From the IMG/VR virus record IMGVR_UViG_3300025009_000009, positions 21,260 to 85,259 of that record: 64,000 nucleotides of DNA; one strand, given 5' to 3'. Below the pieces are notes generated by a model that searched no databases, was not told the DNA's origin, and saw only the letters and a program-made list of their open reading frames with translations. Position 1 is the stretch's first letter; each line of letters opens with the position of its first letter. This document shows, piece after piece, positions 19,481 through 28,309 of the stretch. Made by a program: the position numbers and the translations under genes. The stretch is from a virus.

Positions 19481-19497
19481 ACATTAATACTTGATAA
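19481..19497 (-). promoter_or_regulatory. Late promoter motif copy (TTATCAAGTATTAATGT)
   Basis: Exact copy of the motif at 4909 and 29759. The ATG of the 18788-19456 gene lies 25 bases downstream. The motif sits just past the capsid-gene terminator, so it would restart transcription into the fibre genes. Confidence 0.65.
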
Positions 19498-19523
19498 GAT
19501 TAAATAAATACTGGAAATTAGAT

Positions 19524-19566
19524 AAAAAAAAGGGAGAGCAGAACGCCCCCCCCCCCCCCCCCCCCC
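19524..19566 (-). terminator. Terminator with 21-base G/C homopolymer
   Basis: Downstream of the capsid stop (19594) the minus strand reads a run of 21 G, then CGTTCTGCT, CTCCC and eight T. G-run to CTCCC pairing plus the T-run gives an intrinsic terminator shape. The 21-base C tract on the plus strand (19546-19566) is remarkable in this AT-rich genome and could be a sequencing or assembly artefact in length. Confidence 0.7.
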
Positions 19567-19593
19567 TAAAGGTAGGATAACTGTTTGTTATAA

Positions 19594-21729
19594 TTAGTTA
19601 ACGATACCAGTGAATACGATATTGCGTCCTAAAGCATTACAGAAAATTGCTAAGTCACAATAAGTACGATATTCAATACCGTTTTGATTTTCAAGAACAA
19701 TTAACATTTCTTCATTTTTTCCTGGAAGATTGAAAGTAATATCAGAAGATCCAACTCTTTCAAAAGATTCAAGGTCAAGTCCGAAAGCTATTCCTTCTTT
19801 AACATAAGTACAGCTAATGATTTCAATCAAACCATTTTGGCTATGAAATACGATAGTTTGTGAACCATTCTCATATTTCTTGACATCATAAGACTCATCA
19901 AATAGTCTTTTTGCTGTTTGTTCATTTAACAAATCAGACCATGTTTTAGGATTAACGAAAAGAGAAATCTTTCCTTCAAGTCCTTTAGCTACTGCATCAG
20001 CAATACCATCAGAAATTTTTTCGAATGATAAAGCTCCACCTACTGGATAAACGTTACCTGTCCATAAGCTGTAATCAGTAGAAACACCAAAAATGTTACC
20101 AGTAGTAGTTGTTAACATTTTATAGATACCCATAAATTCGTTACCCTTAGCACCATGCTCATAAATAACTAGTTCATCACCAGCTAATTTAGAAGCTTTC
20201 AAAGTAGCTAAGTTATCACCTACAGCAGAAGCCATATCAACATAAAGTCTTTTGTTTCTGATATCAACTTTAGTAATTTTGATAATAGTAGTGTTCATTG
20301 CTGAATCAGTTAGATTATAAATATCTAACTTCATTTTCTCACCACCAACCCAAATTCCAGGTGCCCATTCAGCTACTGTAATATCAAAATAAGCAGAAGC
20401 ATCATCAACAACACTTATAGTAGCCAATCCAGATTGACCATAGAAACATTGGTATTCATGCTTCTTATAAGTTGAATTTAAAAGGTTACGAACAACATGT
20501 TTTGTTGCTTTACCGTAAGCAGCAGCATCATTAATGGAACGTGAAATAGCTGCGAATGATAATTGGGCTTTCAATATCATTTCACAACCTTTTACTGTTG
20601 CTTCTTTAGTAGCTCCTGAAATTGCATCTTTTAAAGTTACAATTTCTCCAGAATCACCGTTGTAAGAAACTCCGTGCTCTAACATATTGTTATTACTAGC
20701 TTTTGATGCTAGTAAGTTTGAGTAATCAAACTCTCAGTTTTATCTATTTTATAACTGAGATCAGAAACAACTTGAATTTTATAAAGCATATCAGGATGAA
20801 TATAATCTTTTATTAAATTAATAAATCTTTCTTTATCTTCTTTTTTTCCAATTCTAATATAAGGATAAAAATTATGTTCAAGATATACTTTACTATGAAT
20901 ATTAAATTTTTCTAATAATAAATTAGAAAGTTTAATAACATCTTCTTTTGGAAATCCACCTAAAGAAAATTTAAAAGCTTTTAGTTTTCCTTTATGACTT
21001 TCTTTTGAACCATCGTCCATAAAAAGTATAGCTAAAGAAATTTCATTAAAATGTTTTAGAACATAATCAGTTATTCTTTTTTTACCATCAACAATCATTC
21101 TATAATATAAAGAAGTAAATTTATGATGTACAGTTGTCCAAAATCTATAAAAATTTTGTCTTTTTCCCGAAGGTGATGTCATAGATTTAGCTAAACACAT
21201 TTTACTTCCAACACCATATTCTGTTGATATCAAATCTAATTTCCATTTACCATAATCTTTTTGTTTCTCACAATGACCAAAAAGTATATGTTTATTTTTT
21301 TTTCCAGCAAAAGAAGAATCTCCTAACAATGTCCCTATTAAAAACGCTTTTTTATTTTTCTTTAATTCCAACATTCGAACTCCCTATTGGGTTTCTTTTA
21401 TTTTTTCAAGTTGACTTTCGCATCTTCTTTCGAAGTCCTTTCGTTAAGTCGTTCAGGCTGGTTTTACCCTTGCCCCTTGTTACCTTTATTATATTATAGA
21501 AAGGCTTCCAAGTCAATTAGAAAGGATTTTACTTGGGCTTAGATTGCACTATCTATTGTTAACCCAAATTAATCGTATTCTTGTATTCCAATCCCATTCT
21601 TTTATTAGGTGATACGAAAGGTATCATCTTAGAAATCTTAACACCTTCTGGTATTAAATCAGTTAATTCGCCATAAATGGATTTATGAAAACCATTTAGA
21701 GCTGCCATATCATTATGATTATAAGACAT
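19594..21729 (-). CDS. Major capsid protein, two exons joined around a group I intron
   Basis: Exon 1 is 21729 to 21562 (56 codons, AAGGAG before the ATG) and ends in frame at Asn-Leu-Gly. Exon 2 is 20730 to 19594 (378 codons and stop) and begins Phe-Asp-Tyr-Ser. The joined product is 434 residues. Its position after scaffold and portal, its size and its mixed alpha/beta composition fit a HK97-type major capsid protein; the exact family was not matched. Read alone, the first ATG in exon 2 (20685) would give a product lacking the N-arm. Splicing is deduced from P1 and P10 pairings, not from RNA data. Confidence 0.75.
20709..21374 (-). CDS. LAGLIDADG homing endonuclease, intron-encoded
   Basis: 221 residues with two LAGLIDADG helices: FLIGTLLGDS (about 11-20) and LAILFMDDGS (about 113-122). 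GGGAG lies 5 bases before the ATG, so it has its own ribosome site inside the intron. Its stop at 20709 lies 22 bases past the deduced 3' splice site, so its end overlaps capsid exon 2 in another frame. The family cuts intron-lacking capsid alleles and copies the intron by repair. Both acidic motif residues are kept, so it is probably active. Confidence 0.9.
   Translation of the reverse strand: MLELKKNKKAFLIGTLLGDSSFAGKKNKHILFGHCEKQKDYGKWKLDLISTEYGVGSKMCLAKSMTSPSGKRQNFYRFWTTVHHKFTSLYYRMIVDGKKRITDYVLKHFNEISLAILFMDDGSKESHKGKLKAFKFSLGGFPKEDVIKLSNLLLEKFNIHSKVYLEHNFYPYIRIGKKEDKERFINLIKDYIHPDMLYKIQVVSDLSYKIDKTESLITQTY
20731..21561 (-). ncRNA. Group I self-splicing intron in the capsid gene (831 nt)
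   Basis: The 5' exon end TTGGGT pairs with internal GCCCAA (P1), with the terminal U.G wobble expected at a group I 5' splice site. The 3' exon start TTTGATT pairs with six of seven bases of the sequence just 5' of that guide (P10). A last intron base G is available only at 20731 in the required phase. GAACGACUUA and GAAAGUC near 21425-21450 resemble the R and S core elements (P7). An endonuclease frame fills the 3' two thirds. The core helices were not all drawn. Confidence 0.8.
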
Positions 21730-21805
21730 ATAGAAACTCCTTAATTTATTTAAAAAATATCATTTATAGACTACCTATAAATGAAAAACCTACTTTGTTT
21801 GTTAA

Positions 21806-21889
21806 TTACTCTTTTTCTATTTCTGGTATTTCATAATCCATCGTTGGGTATATGAAAATCATAATAAATACTAAAATAATAACCCACAT
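21806..21889 (-). CDS. Possible 27-residue membrane peptide
   Basis: The leader of the capsid transcript holds a short frame from ATG 21889 to TAA 21806. It encodes a hydrophobic stretch (WVIILVFIMIFIY) followed by an acidic end. No good ribosome site is visible and the ATG overlaps the promoter motif, which argues against it. It may be chance. Confidence 0.25.
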   Translation of the reverse strand: MWVIILVFIMIFIYPTMDYEIPEIEKE

Positions 21890-21902
21890 AAGTACTTGAT
21901 AA
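21886..21902 (-). promoter_or_regulatory. Late promoter motif copy (divergent)
   Basis: Minus strand TTATCAAGTACTTATGT, three differences from the most common form. It lies 156 bases upstream of capsid exon 1 and directly downstream of the scaffold terminator, so it would give the capsid gene its own strong promoter. Confidence 0.5.
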
Positions 21903-21925
21903 TTATGTTGTACTAAGATAACAAA

Positions 21926-21950
21926 GGGTTACCTATTAGCTAGGTAACCT
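21926..21950 (-). terminator. Hairpin terminator after the scaffold gene
   Basis: A 10-base-pair stem, perfect except one G.U pair (minus-strand AGGTTACCTA / TAGGTAACCC), with a 5-base loop, followed by TTTGTT. It begins about 10 bases after the scaffold stop (21961) and separates scaffold from capsid transcription. Confidence 0.7.
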
Positions 21951-21960
21951 GTTTAAATTA

Positions 21961-22911
21961 TTATATTTTACTCCAAAAATCTTTTTGTTCTATCGTTTTA
22001 AATTTTCGGTCAATAACTTCTTTATTTGGTTTACTTCCAGTATCCTTTATACTATTACTAGTTGGTGGTGCTTCTTTTTTAACTGGTTCAGCTTTCTTTC
22101 TTTTCTTTATTATTTGTCCAACTTTATCTTCACCCAACAATTTTTCAATAACTTCTAAAGGCATTACACTAGCTATCGATTTGATTTCATTTAGTATTTG
22201 ATCTTTAACCAAAGGAACGATATCATTAAAACTAACATCAATATTATTCTTCAATGCTATTCTCATATATCCAGTCATTCTATTAATAATCTCAGGATTC
22301 ATTGGTAATTGATTCTTTTCAATAGCAGCCATCAAATCTCTTTGATATTCAGCAGCATATCTATCTTGTAGTGCTTTCATTTCAATTTCTTCAGCACGTT
22401 TTTTAGCTTTCTGTTCTTCTTCTTCCTTTTGTCTAAGCTTTTCTTGAAGTTCCATTAACTCTCTATCTTTTGGATCTAGTTGAGCTTTCTCTAATTTGTC
22501 ATTCATTATCTTTTCAGAAAGTCCATCAATATCAATACCCATTTTACGTAAAGCATTAGCTGTATCTTTTTGTAAATAGTTAAAGAAGTCTTGTAAATCC
22601 TTTTGTACCTTAGCATCTTTCTTTTCTAGTTCAGCAGCTTTTTGTGCTCTTTTCTGTGACATTTCAGCAAGTTGAACCATTCTAATTAGTTCTTCTTCGT
22701 TAGCTAAGTCAATTTGTTTTTCAATTTCTTTACCATCAACTTTAATGTTTAACTTTTTTAAAGTTGACTTAACTGCGTCTTTCATTTCAGGACTAGCTTC
22801 TGCTGGTTGTTCTGGTGCAGCTTCAACATTACCTTCTTCTGGTTGTACAACAGCTTCTACATTTTCTGCTGGTGCTTCTTGTGATGGTTGTTCTTGTGTT
22901 ACTTCAGCCAT
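21961..22911 (-). CDS. Capsid scaffolding protein
   Basis: 316 residues from the ATG at 22911 (AAAGGA in front); an ATG at 22932 is less likely because that ribosome site lies inside it. The protein opens with Glu/Gln/Pro/Ala-rich disorder (about 1-45), then a long charged helix and coiled-coil region with Lys/Glu/Gln repeats (about 60-190), and ends with a Lys-rich disordered stretch and a short aromatic tail. Composition and place between portal and capsid genes are typical of scaffolds that shape the procapsid and leave or are degraded. No sequence family was matched. Confidence 0.75.
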   Translation of the reverse strand: MAEVTQEQPSQEAPAENVEAVVQPEEGNVEAAPEQPAEASPEMKDAVKSTLKKLNIKVDGKEIEKQIDLANEEELIRMVQLAEMSQKRAQKAAELEKKDAKVQKDLQDFFNYLQKDTANALRKMGIDIDGLSEKIMNDKLEKAQLDPKDRELMELQEKLRQKEEEEQKAKKRAEEIEMKALQDRYAAEYQRDLMAAIEKNQLPMNPEIINRMTGYMRIALKNNIDVSFNDIVPLVKDQILNEIKSIASVMPLEVIEKLLGEDKVGQIIKKRKKAEPVKKEAPPTSNSIKDTGSKPNKEVIDRKFKTIEQKDFWSKI

Positions 22912-23019
22912 AAATTTTCCTTTGTTTACCATCCATATAGGATAGGTGTATTATTTTCTCCATCGATAGTGATAGGAGAATGACGAGTAAATCTTTCGAA
23001 AAACTCGTCAAAATGTATA

Positions 23020-25071
23020 CTAACTATTTGATATATTTGTCATTCCTTCATTTGCTGTTAATGGTGCATTTTCAAAACCTTCAGGCATTCTTGGCTTTTG
23101 TAATGTTGTATCTTGTTGATTCAATGCCTGTTCTACTGGTGGTAGATTTTGGGGTGCTTCCATTTGTGATGGTGATGTTGTCTGTCCTGGATTTGGTTGG
23201 GTTATTGGTTGAACTATCGGTTGAATACCCATAGCTTGTAACAACATAGGATCTGTATTTTTCCAAGTTTGAATATGTTCATTGATATGAGTTAATACTA
23301 GATTAACTAACTCAGCATCAGATTTTAATATAGTATCATTCAATACACCTCTATGACATTGAATATGTTTGGGGTGATTTTCTATAGCTAATACAATAGG
23401 TTTTGTTCCCATTAAGAAACCTTCGTTTTCACCACGTATTAAAAATTCCTCTTTTACAATATCTTCTGTACCCATTTCTAATTTACCAGTATGTATAATT
23501 GTTATGTATTGTTCTGGGGTAAGTGTGCCATATTGAAGTAAATTATCAGCCATTTGTGCTCTACCAGCAAGTGTATTAGTTAAAGGATTTGCAACATCAA
23601 CAATAACTCTATTTATAGAACGTAGGTCTTCTCCTTTAAATTCTTTCATATACGACCTTCCAGATTTACCAACAATAGCCGCAATTCTTGGAGAGTTAGC
23701 AAAATCTTGAAGTATTTCAATTAAACAAATACCGACATTTTCAATTAAGTAAATATATTCTTGTTGTAAACCCGACATAAATTGTATAGCATTAGTTTGT
23801 ACCATAGCCAATGCTGATCCAGAACGTAAAGATGCTTCTGGATTTCCTCTAGCTGTTGAATTTATAGCCGATAGAGTTTCCATATCTTTAACATAACGAT
23901 CCATTAAATTATACAATTCAGGAGCTGTTTTTGTTAAGTTTAAAGCTTCAGGTTTAGCACCACCTTGAGGGTTATAATCCATGATACTTAAACCATTAGC
24001 TAATTGTGTGACATCAATATTTGATCCACTAGGATTTAATATTGTTTGTACACCAAAAGCAACGTTGTTACTTAATGCTGCTGAATTTAAACTATTATGT
24101 GCGTCCTGTATTGATAGTAAATCAAATAAAGGACTATATCCTAATGGTGTTCCTAGTATTCTTCCTGGATAAATTGGGAATACAGGTATCCTCCTATATG
24201 GTAGTTCACCCTCATGGAGTATTGCTTCTTCAGAAACAAATAACATATATTTACCTTCAGGCATTGCCTCACTACGCCTGTGATAAAACTCTAACACAGA
24301 TATATCATCAGTTTCATCTCCACTATATAAACCAACACGTACTCTTTTCGAATGATCTTTCGATTCTATAGCCATTATTTCTTTTTCTAAATGTGGATAC
24401 TTAGCGATCAAGTCATATCTATTTTTAAATGATCTAGTTATAATCCAATCGAAATCTCTACCTTCTTTGGAAAGATCCATAACAACATCTAAAGCTGATA
24501 GAACATTAAATTCAACATCACCTTCATACTGTGGATCTGGTATTTCTACTTTCTCTCCATTTTCTTGTAGTTCTTTGTATTCTTGTATTTCTTTTTTATT
24601 AGTTACTTCACCTAACATACCATTCCAAGACATTTTCATCCAACCCAAAGATGTAGATAATGCATATTCACATGCCATCTTTAAGTATTCTTCTAGTTTC
24701 TTTTCTCTCATATAATAGTCAAGTAGACCATTTCCTAGATATGTCTGTGTAACCGATTTAAAGTCTGTATTTACTGCTCTACATTCCATTGCCGGTCTAG
24801 TTGATGTTGTCATAGTCAACATATGTCTAGCTATGTTTCTGAGATGATTAACTACTATCTGAGCTAGTTCTCCATCTTCACCAGCAAACGTAATTTGATG
24901 AGCTTCACCTATTGAATTATAGTATCCACCATAATATGCAGCATATAAATCTCTAAGTTTATCCATGAATCCACAAGAGTTAAGTGATCTATCCCATGAT
25001 TCAATTTTAGATAACAAAGCTGAAGCACATTCTTTTGATTCTCTTGCTGCAAAATATTTATTATTTTCCAT
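23020..25071 (-). CDS. Portal protein
   Basis: 683 residues. The N-terminal part (about 1-110) contains DKLRDLYAAYYGG and VNHLRNIARHMLTMTTSTRP, a pattern seen in large podovirus-type portals that form the dodecameric DNA channel. The middle carries mixed beta and helical segments, including a long helix near 420-470 (ASLRSGSALAMVQTNAIQF). The end is Pro/Gln-rich and probably disordered. It lies upstream of scaffold and capsid genes in the standard head-gene order. Confidence 0.8.
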   Translation of the reverse strand: MENNKYFAARESKECASALLSKIESWDRSLNSCGFMDKLRDLYAAYYGGYYNSIGEAHQITFAGEDGELAQIVVNHLRNIARHMLTMTTSTRPAMECRAVNTDFKSVTQTYLGNGLLDYYMREKKLEEYLKMACEYALSTSLGWMKMSWNGMLGEVTNKKEIQEYKELQENGEKVEIPDPQYEGDVEFNVLSALDVVMDLSKEGRDFDWIITRSFKNRYDLIAKYPHLEKEIMAIESKDHSKRVRVGLYSGDETDDISVLEFYHRRSEAMPEGKYMLFVSEEAILHEGELPYRRIPVFPIYPGRILGTPLGYSPLFDLLSIQDAHNSLNSAALSNNVAFGVQTILNPSGSNIDVTQLANGLSIMDYNPQGGAKPEALNLTKTAPELYNLMDRYVKDMETLSAINSTARGNPEASLRSGSALAMVQTNAIQFMSGLQQEYIYLIENVGICLIEILQDFANSPRIAAIVGKSGRSYMKEFKGEDLRSINRVIVDVANPLTNTLAGRAQMADNLLQYGTLTPEQYITIIHTGKLEMGTEDIVKEEFLIRGENEGFLMGTKPIVLAIENHPKHIQCHRGVLNDTILKSDAELVNLVLTHINEHIQTWKNTDPMLLQAMGIQPIVQPITQPNPGQTTSPSQMEAPQNLPPVEQALNQQDTTLQKPRMPEGFENAPLTANEGMTNISNS

Positions 25072-25084
25072 AAATCATCCTTAA

Positions 25085-25765
25085 TTAAGAAAACAAAGGT
25101 TTTTGAAAAGTTAAACCCCAAGCCGTATATACATCATTACCGTCTATTTTTCCACTAACTAATAAACCACCTGTCATTATTATTTTTATTTTATATCTTT
25201 CACCGCGATAGAAATCAAATTCTATAGCACAAGTTAATTGTGATACATTTTGTAAAGTATCTTTATAGTCTAAAACAAACCATTCTTCATCAGATTCTTC
25301 ACCAACTTTAAATATACTTAACGTTACTGTACTAACATCAAGTAAAGATTTTAATTTCATTTGTAAGTCTAATAAATATATACCATCTCTAGGTATAACA
25401 AATTCGTCATTATCTGAATCATAATTACCATCTAAATCCCAAAGTACTCTAGATGATGTTACTGCGGTCCAAGAAGTTGATATGTTTTGATCTGTACCAT
25501 TTTTATCAACAGCTAATGAAGAATAAAAATCAAAAGGATTCATTCTATTCATATGTAGAATCGCCTTTTCATACGACAAATCTTCAACACCATCATTTAA
25601 TATGACTGTACCATTTTCTAATCTAGTTAATACACTCTCACTAGATAATAATTTGAACCATTGGTTTGATGGTACATCATATGATTCACCAGAAGGAATA
25701 TCACTATTTAATATTTGTATAGTCTCTTCTGTATTATTTTTAAGTATCTTTTTCATCATAATCAT
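25085..25765 (-). CDS. C1q-like virion protein
   Basis: 226 residues from the ATG at 25765, where GAGGG is 7 bases upstream and the ATG overlaps the previous stop. Residues about 110-226 have a jelly-roll-like pattern with FVIPRDGIYLLDLQMKL and a C-terminal DVYTAWGLTFQK strand, as in C1q/TNF-like phage appendage heads. The N-terminal part (about 15-100) is another small domain. It is next to two other small virion proteins and the portal gene, so a head or neck fibre is possible. Confidence 0.55.
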   Translation of the reverse strand: MIMMKKILKNNTEETIQILNSDIPSGESYDVPSNQWFKLLSSESVLTRLENGTVILNDGVEDLSYEKAILHMNRMNPFDFYSSLAVDKNGTDQNISTSWTAVTSSRVLWDLDGNYDSDNDEFVIPRDGIYLLDLQMKLKSLLDVSTVTLSIFKVGEESDEEWFVLDYKDTLQNVSQLTCAIEFDFYRGERYKIKIIMTGGLLVSGKIDGNDVYTAWGLTFQKPLFS

Positions 25766-26250
25766 ACTGGAACCCTCGAAACCCATAATGTTAAATCCAT
25801 ATCACTACAGTTAGTACCGTCATCTAAGTATTGAGCATATACAACACTACCAGCATCAAAAGTATAATCTAGACCATTAACAAATCCATATCCATCGTTT
25901 GGGCTATCAACATCTAATGTATAAAAAATAGTTCCAGTTTTAGAAACTGATCTAAATTGTACTCTAAAAGATACATTTATAGTTTGATTAGACCAACTTA
26001 TTTCGTTTATTTTGGTTTTAACAGCAAATACACAAAATGGTGTGTTTGGTAGTAATTCTGTTGGACCTAACCAATTATTATTACCAACAATACCGTTATA
26101 TACACCTCTTATTCCTGCTCTAGGAAATCCTTCACCATATTGTTTAGATTCTTCTATTGCAGACTGAGTATCTGTGGAATTGAATCCATTTGTTGAATTA
26201 TCAAATGGTGTAGATTTTGCTACTTGAGTTGGGTGTGTACGATGTGTCAT
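25762..26250 (-). CDS. Small fibre-type virion protein
   Basis: 162 residues. It opens with a fibre-like segment (TPFDNSTNGFNSTDTQSAIEE) of the sort that forms short trimeric shafts, then a beta domain that ends DYTFDAGSVVYAQY...LWVSRVPV. The end resembles loosely the FDxxSGxVxY module in the fibre proteins at 9817, 17162 and 18788. Its start overlaps the stop of the 26250 gene and its stop overlaps the next ATG, a tightly coupled trio. Confidence 0.6.
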   Translation of the reverse strand: MTHRTHPTQVAKSTPFDNSTNGFNSTDTQSAIEESKQYGEGFPRAGIRGVYNGIVGNNNWLGPTELLPNTPFCVFAVKTKINEISWSNQTINVSFRVQFRSVSKTGTIFYTLDVDSPNDGYGFVNGLDYTFDAGSVVYAQYLDDGTNCSDMDLTLWVSRVPV

Positions 26251-26543
26251 TATGCTACCTCTGTTATTCTAACATCAACAGTTCCAGTAGCTGTAATAAC
26301 CCAAACCCTTAATTCTGGTCCAACTTCAAGTGGAAAAAATTGATTACTAAATATTTTAGTACCGTTAGATGTTGTAACACCATTACTATATCCGTAATAA
26401 ATATCACCATTCAAAGGTTGAATTGTTATTATTTTACGTTCACTTAATGGAGTTGTATCATAAACAACTTCTTGTGCTGTTGTTGTAACACTCAAAGCTT
26501 TATTATAGCCAGGACCATCCAGTTGTGAAAAATTTCCAGACAT
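26250..26543 (-). CDS. Small beta-rich virion protein
   Basis: 97 residues, almost all short beta strands with Thr, Val and Gly turns (ERKIITIQPLNGDIYYGYSNGV). Size and composition are like capsid decoration or cement proteins. It is the first of three overlapping genes ahead of the portal. No family could be assigned. Confidence 0.55.
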   Translation of the reverse strand: MSGNFSQLDGPGYNKALSVTTTAQEVVYDTTPLSERKIITIQPLNGDIYYGYSNGVTTSNGTKIFSNQFFPLEVGPELRVWVITATGTVDVRITEVA

Positions 26544-26545
26544 AA

Positions 26546-27074
26546 TTATATCCTATTCCCTTTTTTCATATTTTCTATAGCAGGAAGATATTGTAAATTC
26601 CAAGGAACATGTAGTCCAGTAATATTTTTACCTTTTATCGGTATTATATGATCAACATGATATCCTTTTGGACAATTTTTATATATTAATTTTAATTCTT
26701 CTTTTTGTTCTTTTGTTATCCATTTTGGTTGAACTTTTTTGTTTCTTCTACTATTTTCTCTTACTTTTGCTCTAGAATTATCTATATCTAAATAATATTC
26801 TCTTTTAGAACGTTCTCTACTTTTTTGATGTGTTAATTCTAAATCTTCATAATAATATTTTTTTTGCATTAATTCTTCCTAATTCGCATATTCTATCTTT
26901 ATTTTTTCTATAATATTTTCTTCTTCTAGAATTAACGTTGTCTTTTGTTTCTCTTATTCTATCTATTTTACATTTTCTACAATATGAACTTCTTCCAGAT
27001 TTTTTTGCTCTATCAATACAAAAATCTTCTATATTTTTTTCTTGTTTACATTTAGGACAGAACTTAGTTGTCAT
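26546..27074 (-). pseudogene. HNH homing endonuclease split by a frameshift
   Basis: An N-terminal frame (27074 to 26847) has the zinc-finger pairs CPKC and CRKC, and an overlapping second frame (26869 to 26546) has the HNH core GYHVDHIIPI and NLQYLPAIENMKKGN. They join at a run of eight A on the coding strand: with seven A the two frames fuse into one protein of about 180 residues with the normal layout. So this is a one-base insertion, a homopolymer sequencing error, or less likely a recoding site. It is inserted between structural genes. Confidence 0.8.
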
Positions 27075-27080
27075 ATATAA

Positions 27081-27296
27081 TTATTCTACCTTACTTTCTT
27101 TAGATTTAATAATTCGTTTAACTTCTAAAATATTAGCATCTAATTTAGGTATAAATTTAGTTTGAATATAACTAAGTAATTTGAAATAGTCGATTATATC
27201 TTGTGTTTTGAAATGATTGAATTCTGCTTTTTTAGCTATTGTATTTATAAATTCAATAAACTTTTCTTTGTCTTCTTCATTGAAATAATTTTCCAT
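27081..27296 (-). CDS. Hypothetical protein (71 aa)
   Basis: A 71-residue helical, Lys/Glu/Phe-rich protein with no recognised motif. AAAGGAG lies upstream of the ATG. It lies between a hairpin terminator and the damaged HNH gene and is translated in tandem with the latter. Confidence 0.6.
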   Translation of the reverse strand: MENYFNEEDKEKFIEFINTIAKKAEFNHFKTQDIIDYFKLLSYIQTKFIPKLDANILEVKRIIKSKESKVE

Positions 27297-27314
27297 ATAA
27301 ACTCCTTTTATATG

Positions 27315-27360
27315 AACAAGGGATTAGAGAGAGTATTTCTACTCTCCCTTCCTACTTGTT
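27315..27360 (-). terminator. Long hairpin, probable terminator
   Basis: An outer AACAAG / CTTGTT stem encloses an inner GAGAGTA / TACTCTC stem with a 4-base loop. It starts 7 bases after the stop of the 27367-28278 gene. No clear T-run follows, so it could be a processing or mRNA-stabilising hairpin. Confidence 0.5.
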
Positions 27361-27366
27361 ATTGAA

Positions 27367-28278
27367 TTATGATAATTCCATGTGTCTAATTTCATGACCT
27401 AATGTTGCTGCTATCCATTGAACATCTACAGCAGCTCCTGCTCTTAGTTCCATAATGTTCGCTGGATCTAGTGGAAATCCGTTTGCTTGTGTAACTGAAG
27501 CACCACCAACAAATGCTCTTTTATTTGTATTATTAAAAATATATAAATACTTTCTATTAGCTAATGCTGATGCAACAACAGATTCTCTAGTATCTGCAAC
27601 ATCTAGAGTATTAACATCATTTGCAATAGCTGTGTTAGCTAAAGCTGCATCATTAACAACTATTGAAGAATTGATGATATTAACATCTAATCCAGTATCA
27701 GCACCAACAACAGTAGAAGTGATAGATGTTCCTGCTCCGTCTTTAGTCCAAGAAGATACACTATCAGTAGCAGCAGCTAAGTCTCTAATATCCAAATCTG
27801 AAGCATCTACTGTAATTGAATTACCACCATCACCAATAACCCAAGGATCTGTTCCTTGATAAGCTGTAACACTATCAGATGTATATACTAAATCTCTAAT
27901 GTCTAAATCTGAAGCAGTTACTGCTATTGAAGAATTAGAAATATGAACATCTAATGCAATATCACTGTTTTCAGAAGTAGAAGTAAAATAATTAGTACCA
28001 TCACCAAGTCTTACAGAATCTTCTGTATGATCTAAATCAACATCAATTTGAATATCACTAGAAGCAATGTTAACATCTAATGCATTACCGGTAGAAGTAA
28101 TACCATTACCGGCACTATCAAATAAAGCCGATGCTGTATTCAACCATTCTTGAGAATTAATTGTTTGATGGTCAATTAACGTACCATCAGATGATCTTAC
28201 ATATGCACCAACGGAATCACTAGCTAATATAGTGTCAGCGTCGGTTACATCGAAAATTAGCTTTGTCTTCCAACCCAT
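27367..28278 (-). CDS. Repeat-containing virion protein
   Basis: 303 residues. Residues about 60-215 hold loose repeats of the type VxASDLDIRDLxxxxDSVxxWxxDGxxxxIT, with DVNI/SSIxV turns, resembling parallel beta coils in phage surface proteins. The C-terminal about 80 residues form a separate domain with NRKYLYIFNNTNKRAFVGG. It sits between the terminase and portal genes. A head fibre or decoration role is plausible. Confidence 0.55.
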   Translation of the reverse strand: MGWKTKLIFDVTDADTILASDSVGAYVRSSDGTLIDHQTINSQEWLNTASALFDSAGNGITSTGNALDVNIASSDIQIDVDLDHTEDSVRLGDGTNYFTSTSENSDIALDVHISNSSIAVTASDLDIRDLVYTSDSVTAYQGTDPWVIGDGGNSITVDASDLDIRDLAAATDSVSSWTKDGAGTSITSTVVGADTGLDVNIINSSIVVNDAALANTAIANDVNTLDVADTRESVVASALANRKYLYIFNNTNKRAFVGGASVTQANGFPLDPANIMELRAGAAVDVQWIAATLGHEIRHMELS

Positions 28279-28309
28279 AAAACCTCCTAAAAATTGTTAA
28301 AATAATTAT

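Noticed and set aside
20685-20686. Capsid protein starting at the exon 2 ATG (20685)
   Set aside because: No ribosome site lies before it and an upstream in-frame exon with a strong AAGGAG site joins through group I splice pairings.
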